64,000 nt of DNA from Mesorhizobium sangaii (GTDB lineage Bacteria > Pseudomonadota > Alphaproteobacteria > Rhizobiales > Rhizobiaceae). Of the stretch, positions 35,169-44,134 are shown piece after piece. Position 1 is the first letter of the stretch. Each line of letters starts with the position of its first letter. A program made the position numbers and the translations under genes. A model generated the notes under the pieces. That model had not been told where the DNA came from and searched no databases. It saw only the letters and a list, made by a program, of their open reading frames with translations. The DNA is taken from NCBI RefSeq assembly GCF_014207355.1, contig NZ_JACHEF010000007.1, forward strand, positions 1 through 64,000, given 5' to 3'.

Positions 35169-38100
35169 ACCTGTCGGTTCCCTTCATCCGGCGTCCGGTC
35201 GCAACGACCTTGCTGACCTTCGGCCTGCTGGCGGCCGGACTCGTGGCTTTTCCGCAATTGCCGGTGGCGCCGCTGCCCGAGGTCGACTACCCCGTGATCT
35301 CGGTGCGGGCATCGCTGCCGGGCGCCAGTCCGCAGGTCGTGGCAAACACGGTCGCCAGCCCGCTCGAACGGCATCTCGGCGAGATCGCCGATGTCAACGA
35401 AATGACGTCGTCGAGCAGCGTCGGCAGCGCGAGCGTCACGTTGCAGTTCGGCCTCGATCGCGACATCGACGGCGCCGCGCGCGATGTCCAAGCTGCCATA
35501 AATGCGGCGCGCGCCGACCTACCGTCCAGCCTGCATTCCAACCCCACCTATCGCAAGGTCAATCCGGCCGACGCGCCGATCCTCATTCTCACCCTCACCT
35601 CCGACACTCTGTCCAAGGGGCAGCTCTACGATGCCGCCAGCACCGTGCTGGTGCAGAAACTCTCGCAGGTCGATGGTGTTGGCGAGGTGTCGGTAGGCGG
35701 CAGTTCGCTGCCGGCGGTGCGCGTCGAGCTCAATCCGCAGGCGCTCTACAATTACGGCATCGGGCTGGAGGATGTGCGCGCGGCCCTCGCCTCGGCCAAC
35801 GCCCACAGCCCCAAGGGCGCCATCGACGTCGGCCCGCAGCGCTATCAGATCTACGCCAACGACCAGGCCAACCATGCGGACGCTTATCGCTCGCTGGTGG
35901 TGGCCTATCGCAACGGCGCCCCGGTGCGGCTTTCAGACGTCGGCCAGGTCAACGACTCCGTCGAGAACATCCGCAATGCCGGTCTTGCCAACGGCAAGCC
36001 GGGGGTGTTGATCATCCTCAACCGCTCGCCCAACGCCAACATCATCGCAACGGTCGACCGCGTGAAGGCACTTATGCCGTCGCTGCGCGCCTCGATCTCG
36101 CCGGCCATCGATCTGTCGCTGGCGGTCGACCGCTCGACCACCATCCGGGCTTCGCTGAGGGAGGTCGCGCAGACGCTGATGATCGCCATCGGCCTGGTGA
36201 TCCTGGTCGTCTTCGCCTTCCTGCGCGATCTGCGTTCGGCACTGGTGCCGATCGTAGCGGTGCCGGTGTCGCTGGTCGGCACGCTGGGCGCCATGTACCT
36301 GCTCGGCTTCAGCATCGACAATCTGTCGCTGATGGCGCTGACGGTGGCCACCGGCTTCGTCGTCGATGACGCCATTGTCGTGCTCGAGAACATCTCCCGC
36401 CACGCCGCTTCCGGCATGGGCCGCATAGAGGCGGCGATCAAGGGGGCGCAGGAAGTCGGCTTCACCGTTCTGTCGATGAGCCTTTCGCTGATTGCCGTCT
36501 TCATTCCCATCCTGCTGATGGGCGGCATCATCGGCCGGCTGTTTCGCGAGTTCGCAATCACGCTGTCGGCCGCGATCCTGGTCTCGCTCGCGATTTCGCT
36601 GACCACCACCCCGATGATGTGCTCGATCCTGCTGCGCGGCGAAAGGGATCGCACCCATGGCCGTGTCTACCGCTTCAGCGAGCGCGTCTTCGACGCCATG
36701 CTGAGCGGCTACCGCCGGTCGCTCTCCTGGGCGCTGGACCATCCGCTGCTGATCATGGCGGTACTTGCGGCAACGCTCTGCCTTAATGGCTATCTCTACA
36801 TCACCATCCCCAAAGGGTTCTTTCCGCAGCAGGATACCGGCCGGCTTGTCGGCTCGATCCAGGCTGACCAGGCGACCTCCTTCCAGCTGATGTCGCAAAA
36901 ACTCAGCCAGTTCGCCGGCATCGTCAGCAAGGACCCTGCCGTCGATGCCGCTGTCGGCTTCACCGGCGGCGGCCAGACCAATTCCGGCTCGATGTTCGTG
37001 TCGCTGAAGCCGCTGGCCGAACGCAAGGTTTCCGCCGACCAGGTGATCGCCCGGTTGCGGCGCGAACTTGCGGTGGTGCCGGGCGCCACCCTCTTCCTGC
37101 AGGCGGTGCAGGATATCCGCGTCGGCGGGCGTCAGTCGAACGCGCAGTACCAGTACACGCTGCAAGGCGACAGTTTCGACGAGCTCGCGCAATGGGCGCC
37201 AAAACTCGCGACGGCACTGCAGACCGAGCCGAAGCTGACCGACGTCAACAGCGACCAGCAGAACAAGGGCCTGGAGGCGGATATCGTCATCGATCGCGAC
37301 ACCGCGACGCGCCTCGGCATCACCGTCGGCCAGATCGACAACACGCTCTACGATGCCTTCGGACAGCGCCAGGTTTCCACCATCTATGTGGCGCGCAACC
37401 AGTACCACGTCATCATGGAGGTGGCGCCGCAATACTGGCAGAACCCCGAAGCGCTGAAACAGGTCTATGTCAGCACGTCGGGCGGATCGGTGCACGGTTC
37501 GCAGGCGAGCAATGCCGTTGCCGGCACATTCGCCGCGCCGGGGCAGTCCGGCAGCGCCGCGGCCGCAGCGACGGATGCCGCGCGCAACCAGGCGACCAAT
37601 TCCATCACCAGCACCGGCAAGACTGCGGCATCGACCGGATCGGCCGTCAGCACCGGTGCCGAGACGATGGTGCCGTTGTCGTCGGTCGCGAGCTATGGCC
37701 CCGGCAGCACGCCGCTTTCGGTCAACCACCAGGGCCTGTTCGTCGCTACCACGCTGTCGTTCAATCTCGCGCCGGGCGTCGCGCTCAGCGACGGGGTCGC
37801 GGCCATCAACGCGGCGGCGGACCGCATCGGCATGCCGGCCACCATCCATGGCAGTTTCCAGGGCACGGCCCGGGTGTTCCAGGATTCGCTCTCAGACCAG
37901 CCGTTGCTCATCCTTGCCGCGCTCATCGCCGTCTATGTCGTGCTCGGCATCCTCTACGAGAGCTACGTCCATCCGCTGACCATTCTCTCCACGCTGCCCT
38001 CGGCCGGCGTCGGCGCGCTGCTGGCCCTGTCGGCCTTCGACATCGAATTCAGCATCATGGCGCTGATCGGCATCATCCTGTTGATCGGCATCGTCAAGAA

Positions 38101-38449
38101 GAATGCGATCATGATGATCGACTTCGCGCTGGCCGCCGAGCGCAACGAGAACAAGTCGGCGCATGATGCCATCTACGAGGCGTGCCTGCTGCGCTTTCGC
38201 CCGATCATGATGACGACCACGGCGGCACTGTTCGGCGCCGTGCCGCTGGCCATCGGCCTTGGCGAAGGCAGCGAACTACGCCAGTCGCTCGGCATCGCCA
38301 TCGTCGGCGGCCTGGTGCTGAGCCAGATGCTGACCCTCTACACGACGCCGGTCATCTACATCTATGTCGACCGCTTCGGCCGCTGGTGCCAGAGGCTGCG
38401 GTCGCCGGCGTGGCGCCCTTGGCAGCCCGGTGCACAGCCGGGAGAATGA
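35165..38449 (+). CDS. mdtC: RND efflux pump subunit (MdtC-like) with low-complexity insertion
   Basis: The 1094-aa RND transporter has '[18 protein letters not shown]' in TM4 and the usual two-fold layout. It is ~50 residues longer than its partner because of an Ala/Ser/Thr-rich stretch at ~770-835 ('[20 protein letters not shown]' onward) placed in the second periplasmic loop before '[12 protein letters not shown]'. It overlaps the upstream pump by 4 bp. No outer-membrane channel gene is adjacent; the TolC-like protein at 8790-10238 or another must serve. Confidence 0.9.
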   Translation: MNLSVPFIRRPVATTLLTFGLLAAGLVAFPQLPVAPLPEVDYPVISVRASLPGASPQVVANTVASPLERHLGEIADVNEMTSSSSVGSASVTLQFGLDRDIDGAARDVQAAINAARADLPSSLHSNPTYRKVNPADAPILILTLTSDTLSKGQLYDAASTVLVQKLSQVDGVGEVSVGGSSLPAVRVELNPQALYNYGIGLEDVRAALASANAHSPKGAIDVGPQRYQIYANDQANHADAYRSLVVAYRNGAPVRLSDVGQVNDSVENIRNAGLANGKPGVLIILNRSPNANIIATVDRVKALMPSLRASISPAIDLSLAVDRSTTIRASLREVAQTLMIAIGLVILVVFAFLRDLRSALVPIVAVPVSLVGTLGAMYLLGFSIDNLSLMALTVATGFVVDDAIVVLENISRHAASGMGRIEAAIKGAQEVGFTVLSMSLSLIAVFIPILLMGGIIGRLFREFAITLSAAILVSLAISLTTTPMMCSILLRGERDRTHGRVYRFSERVFDAMLSGYRRSLSWALDHPLLIMAVLAATLCLNGYLYITIPKGFFPQQDTGRLVGSIQADQATSFQLMSQKLSQFAGIVSKDPAVDAAVGFTGGGQTNSGSMFVSLKPLAERKVSADQVIARLRRELAVVPGATLFLQAVQDIRVGGRQSNAQYQYTLQGDSFDELAQWAPKLATALQTEPKLTDVNSDQQNKGLEADIVIDRDTATRLGITVGQIDNTLYDAFGQRQVSTIYVARNQYHVIMEVAPQYWQNPEALKQVYVSTSGGSVHGSQASNAVAGTFAAPGQSGSAAAAATDAARNQATNSITSTGKTAASTGSAVSTGAETMVPLSSVASYGPGSTPLSVNHQGLFVATTLSFNLAPGVALSDGVAAINAAADRIGMPATIHGSFQGTARVFQDSLSDQPLLILAALIAVYVVLGILYESYVHPLTILSTLPSAGVGALLALSAFDIEFSIMALIGIILLIGIVKKNAIMMIDFALAAERNENKSAHDAIYEACLLRFRPIMMTTTAALFGAVPLAIGLGEGSELRQSLGIAIVGGLVLSQMLTLYTTPVIYIYVDRFGRWCQRLRSPAWRPWQPGAQPGE

Positions 38450-38555
38450 GAACCGGCCGACGCAGAGAGTCCCAAACTCCTCTCTGCGATCAACGGCCTG
38501 TAACTTGGCCCGCCTCGGCCCTGCTCACCATGCCTGTGGACCGGGGTGGAACGTC

Positions 38556-38590
38556 TGGACACAAGCGGCGAAGGCTGAAAAAGTGGTTAC
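38556..38590 (+). promoter_or_regulatory. Duplicated promoter-like element, copy 1
   Basis: TGGACA (38556-38561), 17 bp, then AAAAGT. The block TGGACAC-AAGCGG-GAAGGCTGAAAA-GTGGTT recurs upstream of the paralogue at 39695. The two copies point to a duplicated promoter; the match to a sigma-70 consensus is modest. Confidence 0.4.
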
Positions 38591-38636
38591 GTCGTCTGGG
38601 TTGCAGCGGCTCGCTCGGAACACAAGGAGGATTTCG

Positions 38637-39506
38637 CTGAATCTGGAAGACATTGCCGGCCATCCAGCCCTGCATCGCTATGTTCAGGCACAGTCGCTGG
38701 CGCTGATCCGCATCTATGAAGAGAGCCCGCGGCTGGCTTCCATTTTCGCCACGCAGCAGCGTTGGCTGATGGGCCATGTCGGGCTTGCCATGCATTTCAG
38801 GCGTGACCCGCACGACCGCAGCAAGGAGCTGACGGTGTCGCGTTTCATCGAGGTCGTGCACCAGCACGCGGTGGCCAGCCGCAACACCGCGGACGCTTTC
38901 ATCAAGGAGATGCTGCACTACCACATCGCCGAATATGTGTCGGGCGGCGACGGGCGCACCCACCCCCTGCAGCCGACAGCGGCCACCGTGCAAACGTTTA
39001 CCGGCTGGGTCCTTGCCCATCTGCAGACGCTGGATCAGCTCGACGGCGGGGATCGCCTGACGAGGTTCCTGGAGCGGCCCGAGATGGTTGCCAGGCTGCA
39101 ACCTCTTGTGGCGGACGGCCTGCTTTCCTCCAAGCCGGTGCGCGAACCCAACCAAACCTTTTCCCTGTTCATCTGGCTCAACAATGGCGGCATCGTCATG
39201 GACTGGCTGATGTCCGGCATCGATCCCGATCATGCCGGCCTGGACCGGATTCCAACCAGCGTGGTTTCGATCGGCGAGTTCGCCAGATGGCTCAAGCTCT
39301 CGAGGACCCATCTTGCGCGCAAGCTGCGCGCGGCCGAGAGTCTCGGCAGCATCGGCTGGCTCGGCCCACGCGGCCATTCGGTGATGTGGGTGTCGAAGAC
39401 GTTCTTCCAGGAGTACATGACCGTCCAGGCCGCCAAGCTGGCCATAGTCGATGCCGCTTTCAACACCTGTTTTCCGCCCTCCGAGGCCTGCCGACCCTTG
39501 CCGTGA
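38637..39506 (+). CDS. Unrecognised protein, tandem paralogue 1, putative C-terminal winged helix
   Basis: I do not recognise the family. It is ~60% identical by eye to the gene at 39769 along its whole length ('IAGHPALHRYVQAQSLALI', 'SRNTADAFIKEMLHY', 'SLFIWLNNGGIVMDWL'). The C-terminal third ('VSIGEFARWLKLSRTHLARK' then 'GSIGWLGPRGHSVMWVS') looks like a winged-helix DNA-binding fold. The start is unusual: AAGGAGG at 38624-38630 is six bases before CTG 38637, and homology to the paralogue begins at that point. GTG 38583 and TTG 38601 are in-frame alternatives. It follows the efflux operon by ~190 bp, so it may regulate it (inference). Confidence 0.65.
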   Translation: MNLEDIAGHPALHRYVQAQSLALIRIYEESPRLASIFATQQRWLMGHVGLAMHFRRDPHDRSKELTVSRFIEVVHQHAVASRNTADAFIKEMLHYHIAEYVSGGDGRTHPLQPTAATVQTFTGWVLAHLQTLDQLDGGDRLTRFLERPEMVARLQPLVADGLLSSKPVREPNQTFSLFIWLNNGGIVMDWLMSGIDPDHAGLDRIPTSVVSIGEFARWLKLSRTHLARKLRAAESLGSIGWLGPRGHSVMWVSKTFFQEYMTVQAAKLAIVDAAFNTCFPPSEACRPLP

Positions 39507-39510
39507 CCCA

Positions 39511-39614
39511 ATGCATGTTGCCCAAAAGTGGCCCCGATTTTGGGACAACGACATGCATAAAATCAAAGACCTAAAGCGCGTCGCTTGAATCCGTTCAAAC
39601 GCGGCGCGCTTTAG
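39511..39614. repeat. Two-hairpin intergenic repeat, copy 2
   Basis: This copy is nearly identical to 11580-11683 across both hairpins (ATGCATGTTG-CCCAAAAGTGG...TTTTGGGACAACGACATGCAT, then AAAGCGCGTCGC...GCGGCGCGCTTTAG). It separates the two tandem paralogues. Confidence 0.85.
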
Positions 39615-39694
39615 GCCTGGCTTGGGAAATCGTCGAGGACGCGGGTCATGCAGCAAACCCACGATGCTGTGAACCGGCATCGGCGGACTGCTTC

Positions 39695-39730
39695 TGGACA
39701 CCGAAGCGGAAGGCTGAAAATGTGGTTTGG
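39695..39730 (+). promoter_or_regulatory. Duplicated promoter-like element, copy 2
   Basis: TGGACA (39695-39700), 17 bp, then AAATGT, with the same flanking bases (AAGCGG-AAGGCTGAAAA-GTGGTT) as copy 1 at 38556. It lies about 70 bp before the ATG of paralogue 2. Confidence 0.4.
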
Positions 39731-39768
39731 TCTTCGCAGCCGTCAGGCCGAATCGGAGCAGGGGGAGA

Positions 39769-40635
39769 ATGGCACTGACCTCGGAGCTTATTGCCGGCCA
39801 CCCGGCATTGTATCGCTGTGTCCGTGCCCAGGCGCAGGCGCTGATCCAGGCCTACGGAATGAGCCCTCGGCTCGCGTCGGTGTTCGCCACCCAGCAGCGT
39901 TGGCTGATGGCGCATATCGGCCTCGCCCTGCATTTCAGGCGGAAGCCCGATGACTACCGCAAGCAACTGACGGCGGCACGTTTCATCGACGTGATCCGCC
40001 AGAACGCCGTCGCCAGCCGCAACACTGCTGACGCCTTCATCAAAGAGATGCTGCATTACAATTTTGTCGAGCTTCTGCCGACGACGCAGGACGGCCGCAT
40101 CCGCCCGATACAACCCACAGTAAACACGCTGGAGACGGTTGCCGGCTGGATGATGGCGCATCTGCACACGCTGGACAGCCTCGACGGCGCGAACCGTCTG
40201 GCGACGTTCCTCGAACGGCCCGACGCGCTCGCCAGGGTGCAGCCGCTGGTGGCCGACGGCCTGGTCTCCTCCAGCCCCGTCCGCGAGCCCAGGCAGACGT
40301 TTTCCCTGTTCACCTGGCTCAACAATGGCGGCGTCGTCATGGACTGGCTGATAGCGAGCGTCGATCCCGATCATGCCGGCCTTGATCAAATCCCGACCGG
40401 CATCGTCTCGATCGGCGATTTCGCCAAATGGCTCAAACTGTCGCGAACCCATTTGGGGCGTAAGCTCCGTGATGCCGAGGACCTCGGCAGCGTCGGCTGG
40501 CTCGGCCAACGCGGCAATTCGGTGATGTGGGTGTCGGCCAATTTCTACCGCGAATACATGACCGCCCAGGCCGTGAAGCTGGCCATCATCGATGCCGCCT
40601 TCGTCGAAGCCTTTGGCTCGCCAGCAAGCAGATGA
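39769..40635 (+). CDS. Unrecognised protein, tandem paralogue 2, putative C-terminal winged helix
   Basis: The 288-aa protein is the paralogue of the one at 38637. It has ATG start 39769 after GGAG and AGGGGGAG stretches. Conserved blocks are 'IAGHPALYRCVRAQAQALI', 'SRNTADAFIKEMLHYNFVE', 'TFSLFTWLNNGGVVMDWLI' and 'KWLKLSRTHLGRKLRDAEDL', the last HTH-like. No signal peptide or membrane helix is seen, so it should be cytoplasmic. Function is unknown; a transcription factor is my best guess. A hairpin follows its stop. Confidence 0.75.
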   Translation: MALTSELIAGHPALYRCVRAQAQALIQAYGMSPRLASVFATQQRWLMAHIGLALHFRRKPDDYRKQLTAARFIDVIRQNAVASRNTADAFIKEMLHYNFVELLPTTQDGRIRPIQPTVNTLETVAGWMMAHLHTLDSLDGANRLATFLERPDALARVQPLVADGLVSSSPVREPRQTFSLFTWLNNGGVVMDWLIASVDPDHAGLDQIPTGIVSIGDFAKWLKLSRTHLGRKLRDAEDLGSVGWLGQRGNSVMWVSANFYREYMTAQAVKLAIIDAAFVEAFGSPASR

Positions 40636-40642
40636 TCGGTGC

Positions 40643-40666
40643 GGCATCCCCCCTGCGGGGGATGCC
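40643..40666. terminator. Hairpin between convergent genes
   Basis: GGCATCCCCC (40643-40652) and GGGGGATGCC (40657-40666) are perfect 10-bp arms with a CTGC loop. It separates paralogue 2 from the convergent aldehyde dehydrogenase. There is no clear T-tract on either side, so termination strength is unsure. Confidence 0.55.
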
Positions 40667-40682
40667 ATGTAGCCCGGCGGCC

Positions 40683-42197
40683 TTAGTCGATGTCGAACGA
40701 AACGCCTTGCGCAAGCGGCAACGCCTTGGAATAGTTCACCGTGTTGGTGGCACGCCGCATATAGGCCTTCCACGCATCGGAGCCGCTCTCGCGACCACCG
40801 CCGGTTTCCTTTTCGCCGCCGAAGGCACCGCCGATCTCGGCGCCCGAAGTGCCGATGTTGACATTGGCTATGCCGCAGTCCGAACCGTCGACACCGAGGA
40901 AGCGCTCGGATTCCTGCAGGTCGCGGGTGAAGATCGACGACGACAGGCCGGCGCCGACCGCGTTGTGCTCATCGAGCACGGCGTCGAAATCCGAATATTT
41001 CATCACATAGAGGATCGGCGCGAAGGTCTCTTCCGTCACCGGCGAAACCTGCTTCGGCATTTCGACCAGCGCCGGATGCACATAATAGGCATCCGGATGG
41101 CCGTTCTCGACCCGCGTGCCGCCGGTCACCTTGCCGCCATGCGAACCCGCCTCCTTCAGCGCCTTCTGCATGGCGTCGAACGCAGCCTTGTCGATCAGCG
41201 GTCCAACCAGTGAAGAGGTCTCCAGCGGATTGCCGACCGTCACGCTTTCGTAAGCCTTCTTGAGACGTGGAACCAGGGCGTCATAGACGCTGTCATGCAC
41301 GAACAGGCGCCGCAGCGTCGTGCAGCGCTGTCCCGCCGTGCCCATCGCTCCAAAGGCAATCGCGCGCAGCGCCATGTCGAGATCGGCGGTCGGGCAAACG
41401 ATGCCGGCATTGTTGCCGCCGAGTTCGAGCACCGCGCGGGCAAAGCGCTTGGCCAGGCGCGGGCCAACGTCGCGGCCCATGCGCGTCGAGCCGGTAGCCG
41501 ATACCAGCGGCACCTTGGGATGATCGACCAGAATCTCGCCGACGGCGCGGTCACCGATCAGCACCGGCGCAAGACCCTGTGGCGCGTCGGTGCCGAAACG
41601 CTTTACCGCGCGGGCAAAGATCGCTTCGCAGGCGAGTGCCGTCAGCGGTGTCTTTTCCGACGGCTTCCACACCACCGCGTCGCCGCAGACCAGCGCCAGG
41701 GCTGCGTTCCAAGACCACACCGCGACCGGGAAGTTGAAGGCGGAAATGACGCCGACGACGCCGAGCGGATGCCAGGTTTCCATCATGCGATGGCCCGGGC
41801 GCTCGGTTGCGATGGTCAGGCCGTACAATTGCCGGGACAGACCGACGGCGAAATCGCAGATGTCGATCATCTCCTGCACTTCGCCAAGCCCCTCGGACGG
41901 GATCTTGCCGACCTCGATCGAGACCAGCCGGCCAAGCTCGGCCTTGTGCGTGCGCAACTCCTCGCCGAGCAGCCGCACCAGTTCGCCGCGCCGCGGGCCC
42001 GGCACCATGCGCCACGCCTGGAACGCCTTGTGCGCGGCATCGATGGTCTTGGCCGCGTCGGCCGGCGAGATCGTCTTCAGCGCCGCGATCTGCTCACCCG
42101 TCACCGGGCTGCGCACAATCAGGTCGCCGCCGGCAAGCGCGTCCTTGGCCACACCCAGTTGCGCCAGAAGCTCGGCCGTTTCCTTCGCTATGGTCAT
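40683..42197 (-). CDS. amaB: ALDH7-type aldehyde dehydrogenase (aminoadipate-semialdehyde dehydrogenase)
   Basis: The 504-aa NAD-dependent dehydrogenase has the catalytic Cys in 'GTAGQRCTTLRR', the general-base Glu in 'AVLELGGNNAGIV', and the ALDH7 mark 'GAEIGGAFGGEKETGGGRES'. ALDH7/AmaB oxidises L-2-aminoadipate 6-semialdehyde to aminoadipate in lysine and pipecolate catabolism. The glutaryl-CoA dehydrogenase at 52181, which acts later in lysine breakdown, is on the same strand about 10 kb away. It stands alone here; specificity is inferred from family. Confidence 0.83.
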   Translation of the reverse strand: MTIAKETAELLAQLGVAKDALAGGDLIVRSPVTGEQIAALKTISPADAAKTIDAAHKAFQAWRMVPGPRRGELVRLLGEELRTHKAELGRLVSIEVGKIPSEGLGEVQEMIDICDFAVGLSRQLYGLTIATERPGHRMMETWHPLGVVGVISAFNFPVAVWSWNAALALVCGDAVVWKPSEKTPLTALACEAIFARAVKRFGTDAPQGLAPVLIGDRAVGEILVDHPKVPLVSATGSTRMGRDVGPRLAKRFARAVLELGGNNAGIVCPTADLDMALRAIAFGAMGTAGQRCTTLRRLFVHDSVYDALVPRLKKAYESVTVGNPLETSSLVGPLIDKAAFDAMQKALKEAGSHGGKVTGGTRVENGHPDAYYVHPALVEMPKQVSPVTEETFAPILYVMKYSDFDAVLDEHNAVGAGLSSSIFTRDLQESERFLGVDGSDCGIANVNIGTSGAEIGGAFGGEKETGGGRESGSDAWKAYMRRATNTVNYSKALPLAQGVSFDID

Positions 42198-42381
42198 TTT
42201 TGTCCCTTTCAGATCCCGTCGCCATCATATGGCGCCGGGTCAAGCCTTGCGCCATGTCGCCCGCGTGCCGAAAGGCACCCCAGGCACTGTCATGGCGTGG
42301 CATTACTCGTTTCAGGGGAAAATCACCACCCCGGCATGGTCCAAGCCGAGCGCAGACCCGTTGAACCAGACCGCGAGTCAA

Positions 42382-43656
42382 TCATTTCGCCGTGCGCGCA
42401 GGTCCTCGTGCGGCACCGTCTTTCATCAGGCGGTCGATATGCATGCGGATATGGGCCGCTTCCGCGGCCGTGTTGGCAAGCGCGATGGCGCGGTCGAAGG
42501 CGACACGCGCCTCTTCGCCCCGGTCAAGCTGCATCAAAAGGCCACCCTTGAGGCCGAAGAAGTGGAAATAGCCGGAAAGCCTCTGTTCGAGCGGCTCGAT
42601 CATGGCAAGCGCCTCTGCCGGTCCACGCACCTTTGAGACCGCGACCGCGCGGTTGAGCGTGATTACCGGAGACGGCTGCATCTGTTCGAGCAGGCTGTAG
42701 AGCAGGTCGATCTCCACCCAGTCGGTATCCTCCGCCTTCTCGGCCCGCGCATGCAGCGCGGCAATCGCCGCTTGCACCTGGTAGGGGCCGGGTTGGCGAT
42801 GGCGCAGCGCCTTGTCGACCAGCGCCAGGCCTTCGTCGATCATCTTGCGGCTCCACAGGCTGCGATCCTGGTCCTCGAGCAGCACGATCTCGCCGTCTTC
42901 ATCGAAACGGGCCGGCGCGCGTGCATGCTGCAGCAGCAACAGCGCCGTCAGCCCCATGATCTCCGGCTCGGTCCGGAACAACCTGAGCAAAAGCCGCGCC
43001 AGCCGGATCGCCTCCTCGCACAGCGGTGCGCGGGCCGGCGCCTCGCCGCTGTTGGTCGAGTAGCCCTCGTTGAAGATCAGGTAGACCATGGCGGCGACAG
43101 CGGCGAGCCGTTCCGAGCGCTCGACCGCGCCCGGCGTTTCGAACGGCACGCCGGCGTCCGCAATGCGCGCCTTGGCGCGGGTGATGCGCTGTTCCATGGC
43201 GCTTTCGCCGACCAGGAAGGCGCGCGCGATCTGCTTGACGGTGATGCCCGAGACGATGCGCAGCGCCACCGCGATCTGCTGCGTCGGCGACAGATCGGGA
43301 TGACAACAGATGAACAGCAGCCGCAAGATGTCGTCGCGATAATGCGCGCCGTCCAGCCGCTCGGCCATATCGCTCTCGGCATCTTCCAGGTCGGAGATCT
43401 GGTCTTCCTCCGGCATCGGCGCCTGCTTGGCACGCTTGCGCACCGCATCGATGCCGCTGTTGCGGCCGACAAAGATCAGCCAGGCCGCCGGGTCACGCGG
43501 CGGCCCGTTCTGCGGCCAGTTCTTCAAGGCTCTGAGGCACGCATCCTGGAAAGCTTCCTCCGCCGTATCGAGATCGCGGAAATAACGCAGCAGCGCGCCC
43601 ATCGCCTGCGGACGGGCGGTGTTGATTGTCGAGCTTATCCAGGCGAGCTCGGTCAT
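42382..43656 (-). CDS. ECF sigma factor with C-terminal TPR-like extension (ECF42 type)
   Basis: The 424-aa protein begins 'MTELAWISSTINTARPQ', has sigma region 2 ('YFRDLDTAEEAFQDACLRAL', 'AWLIFVGRNSGIDAVRKRAK') and region 4 ('IAVALRIVSGITVKQIARAF'), then a long helical C-terminal extension ('YLIFNEGYSTNSGEAP' onward). ECF42 sigmas have this fusion and pair with DGPF proteins instead of an anti-sigma; the partner gene lies immediately upstream. The start at 43656 overlaps that gene by 4 bp (ATGA). The longer frame to 43773 is rejected. Confidence 0.87.
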   Translation of the reverse strand: MTELAWISSTINTARPQAMGALLRYFRDLDTAEEAFQDACLRALKNWPQNGPPRDPAAWLIFVGRNSGIDAVRKRAKQAPMPEEDQISDLEDAESDMAERLDGAHYRDDILRLLFICCHPDLSPTQQIAVALRIVSGITVKQIARAFLVGESAMEQRITRAKARIADAGVPFETPGAVERSERLAAVAAMVYLIFNEGYSTNSGEAPARAPLCEEAIRLARLLLRLFRTEPEIMGLTALLLLQHARAPARFDEDGEIVLLEDQDRSLWSRKMIDEGLALVDKALRHRQPGPYQVQAAIAALHARAEKAEDTDWVEIDLLYSLLEQMQPSPVITLNRAVAVSKVRGPAEALAMIEPLEQRLSGYFHFFGLKGGLLMQLDRGEEARVAFDRAIALANTAAEAAHIRMHIDRLMKDGAARGPARTAK

Positions 43657-44027
43657 GCGGGAATCTTGTTGGCTTGAAACATCTGAACCGGCCGGATCTC
43701 GTAGGAGCCGCCGCTCGGGTTGACGTCGGACAGTTCGCGGGCGAACTCGACAGCCTCGTCGAGATCCGCGCATTCCAGCGTGTAGAAGCCGAGGAACTGC
43801 TCCTTGGTCTCGGCGAAAGGTCCGTCGATGACGACGGCTTCGCCCTTGACCTTTCTCAGCGTCGTTGCCGCCGTGGTTGGCAACAGCCGCGCCACCGGGC
43901 CAAGTCGTCCGGCCTGGACGTACTTTTCCTGGACGTTGAGAAGCTTGCCTATGACTTCATCGTCCTGCGCCTTGCTCCACGAGCTGACGACGTCTTCGGA
44001 AGCATAGCAGAGGATTGCGTAGAGCAT
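43653..44027 (-). CDS. YCII/DGPF-family protein paired with the ECF sigma factor
   Basis: The 124-aa protein has 'MLYAILCYASEDVV' at the start, the DGPF motif in 'VVIDGPFAETKEQFLGFYTL', and 'SYEIRPVQMF' at the end. DGPF proteins regularly accompany ECF42 sigma factors; their function is not established. Its stop overlaps the sigma start by 4 bp (43653-43656), so the two are translated together. Confidence 0.9.
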   Translation of the reverse strand: MLYAILCYASEDVVSSWSKAQDDEVIGKLLNVQEKYVQAGRLGPVARLLPTTAATTLRKVKGEAVVIDGPFAETKEQFLGFYTLECADLDEAVEFARELSDVNPSGGSYEIRPVQMFQANKIPA

Positions 44028-44134
44028 GGTTGGTCCTTTTCTCTGTCAAAGGACGAAACACTAGGACCGATCCCGACACGACGTCGATAAAAAAATCTGG
44101 GCGCTGCGCGTTTGGCAACCGCCCTTGCCGCCAG

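Noticed and set aside
42198-42381. Possible terminator (GTGCC-GAAA-GGCAC) and small gene in the gap upstream of the dehydrogenase
   Set aside because: The stem is only five pairs and no T-tract follows; too weak to call.
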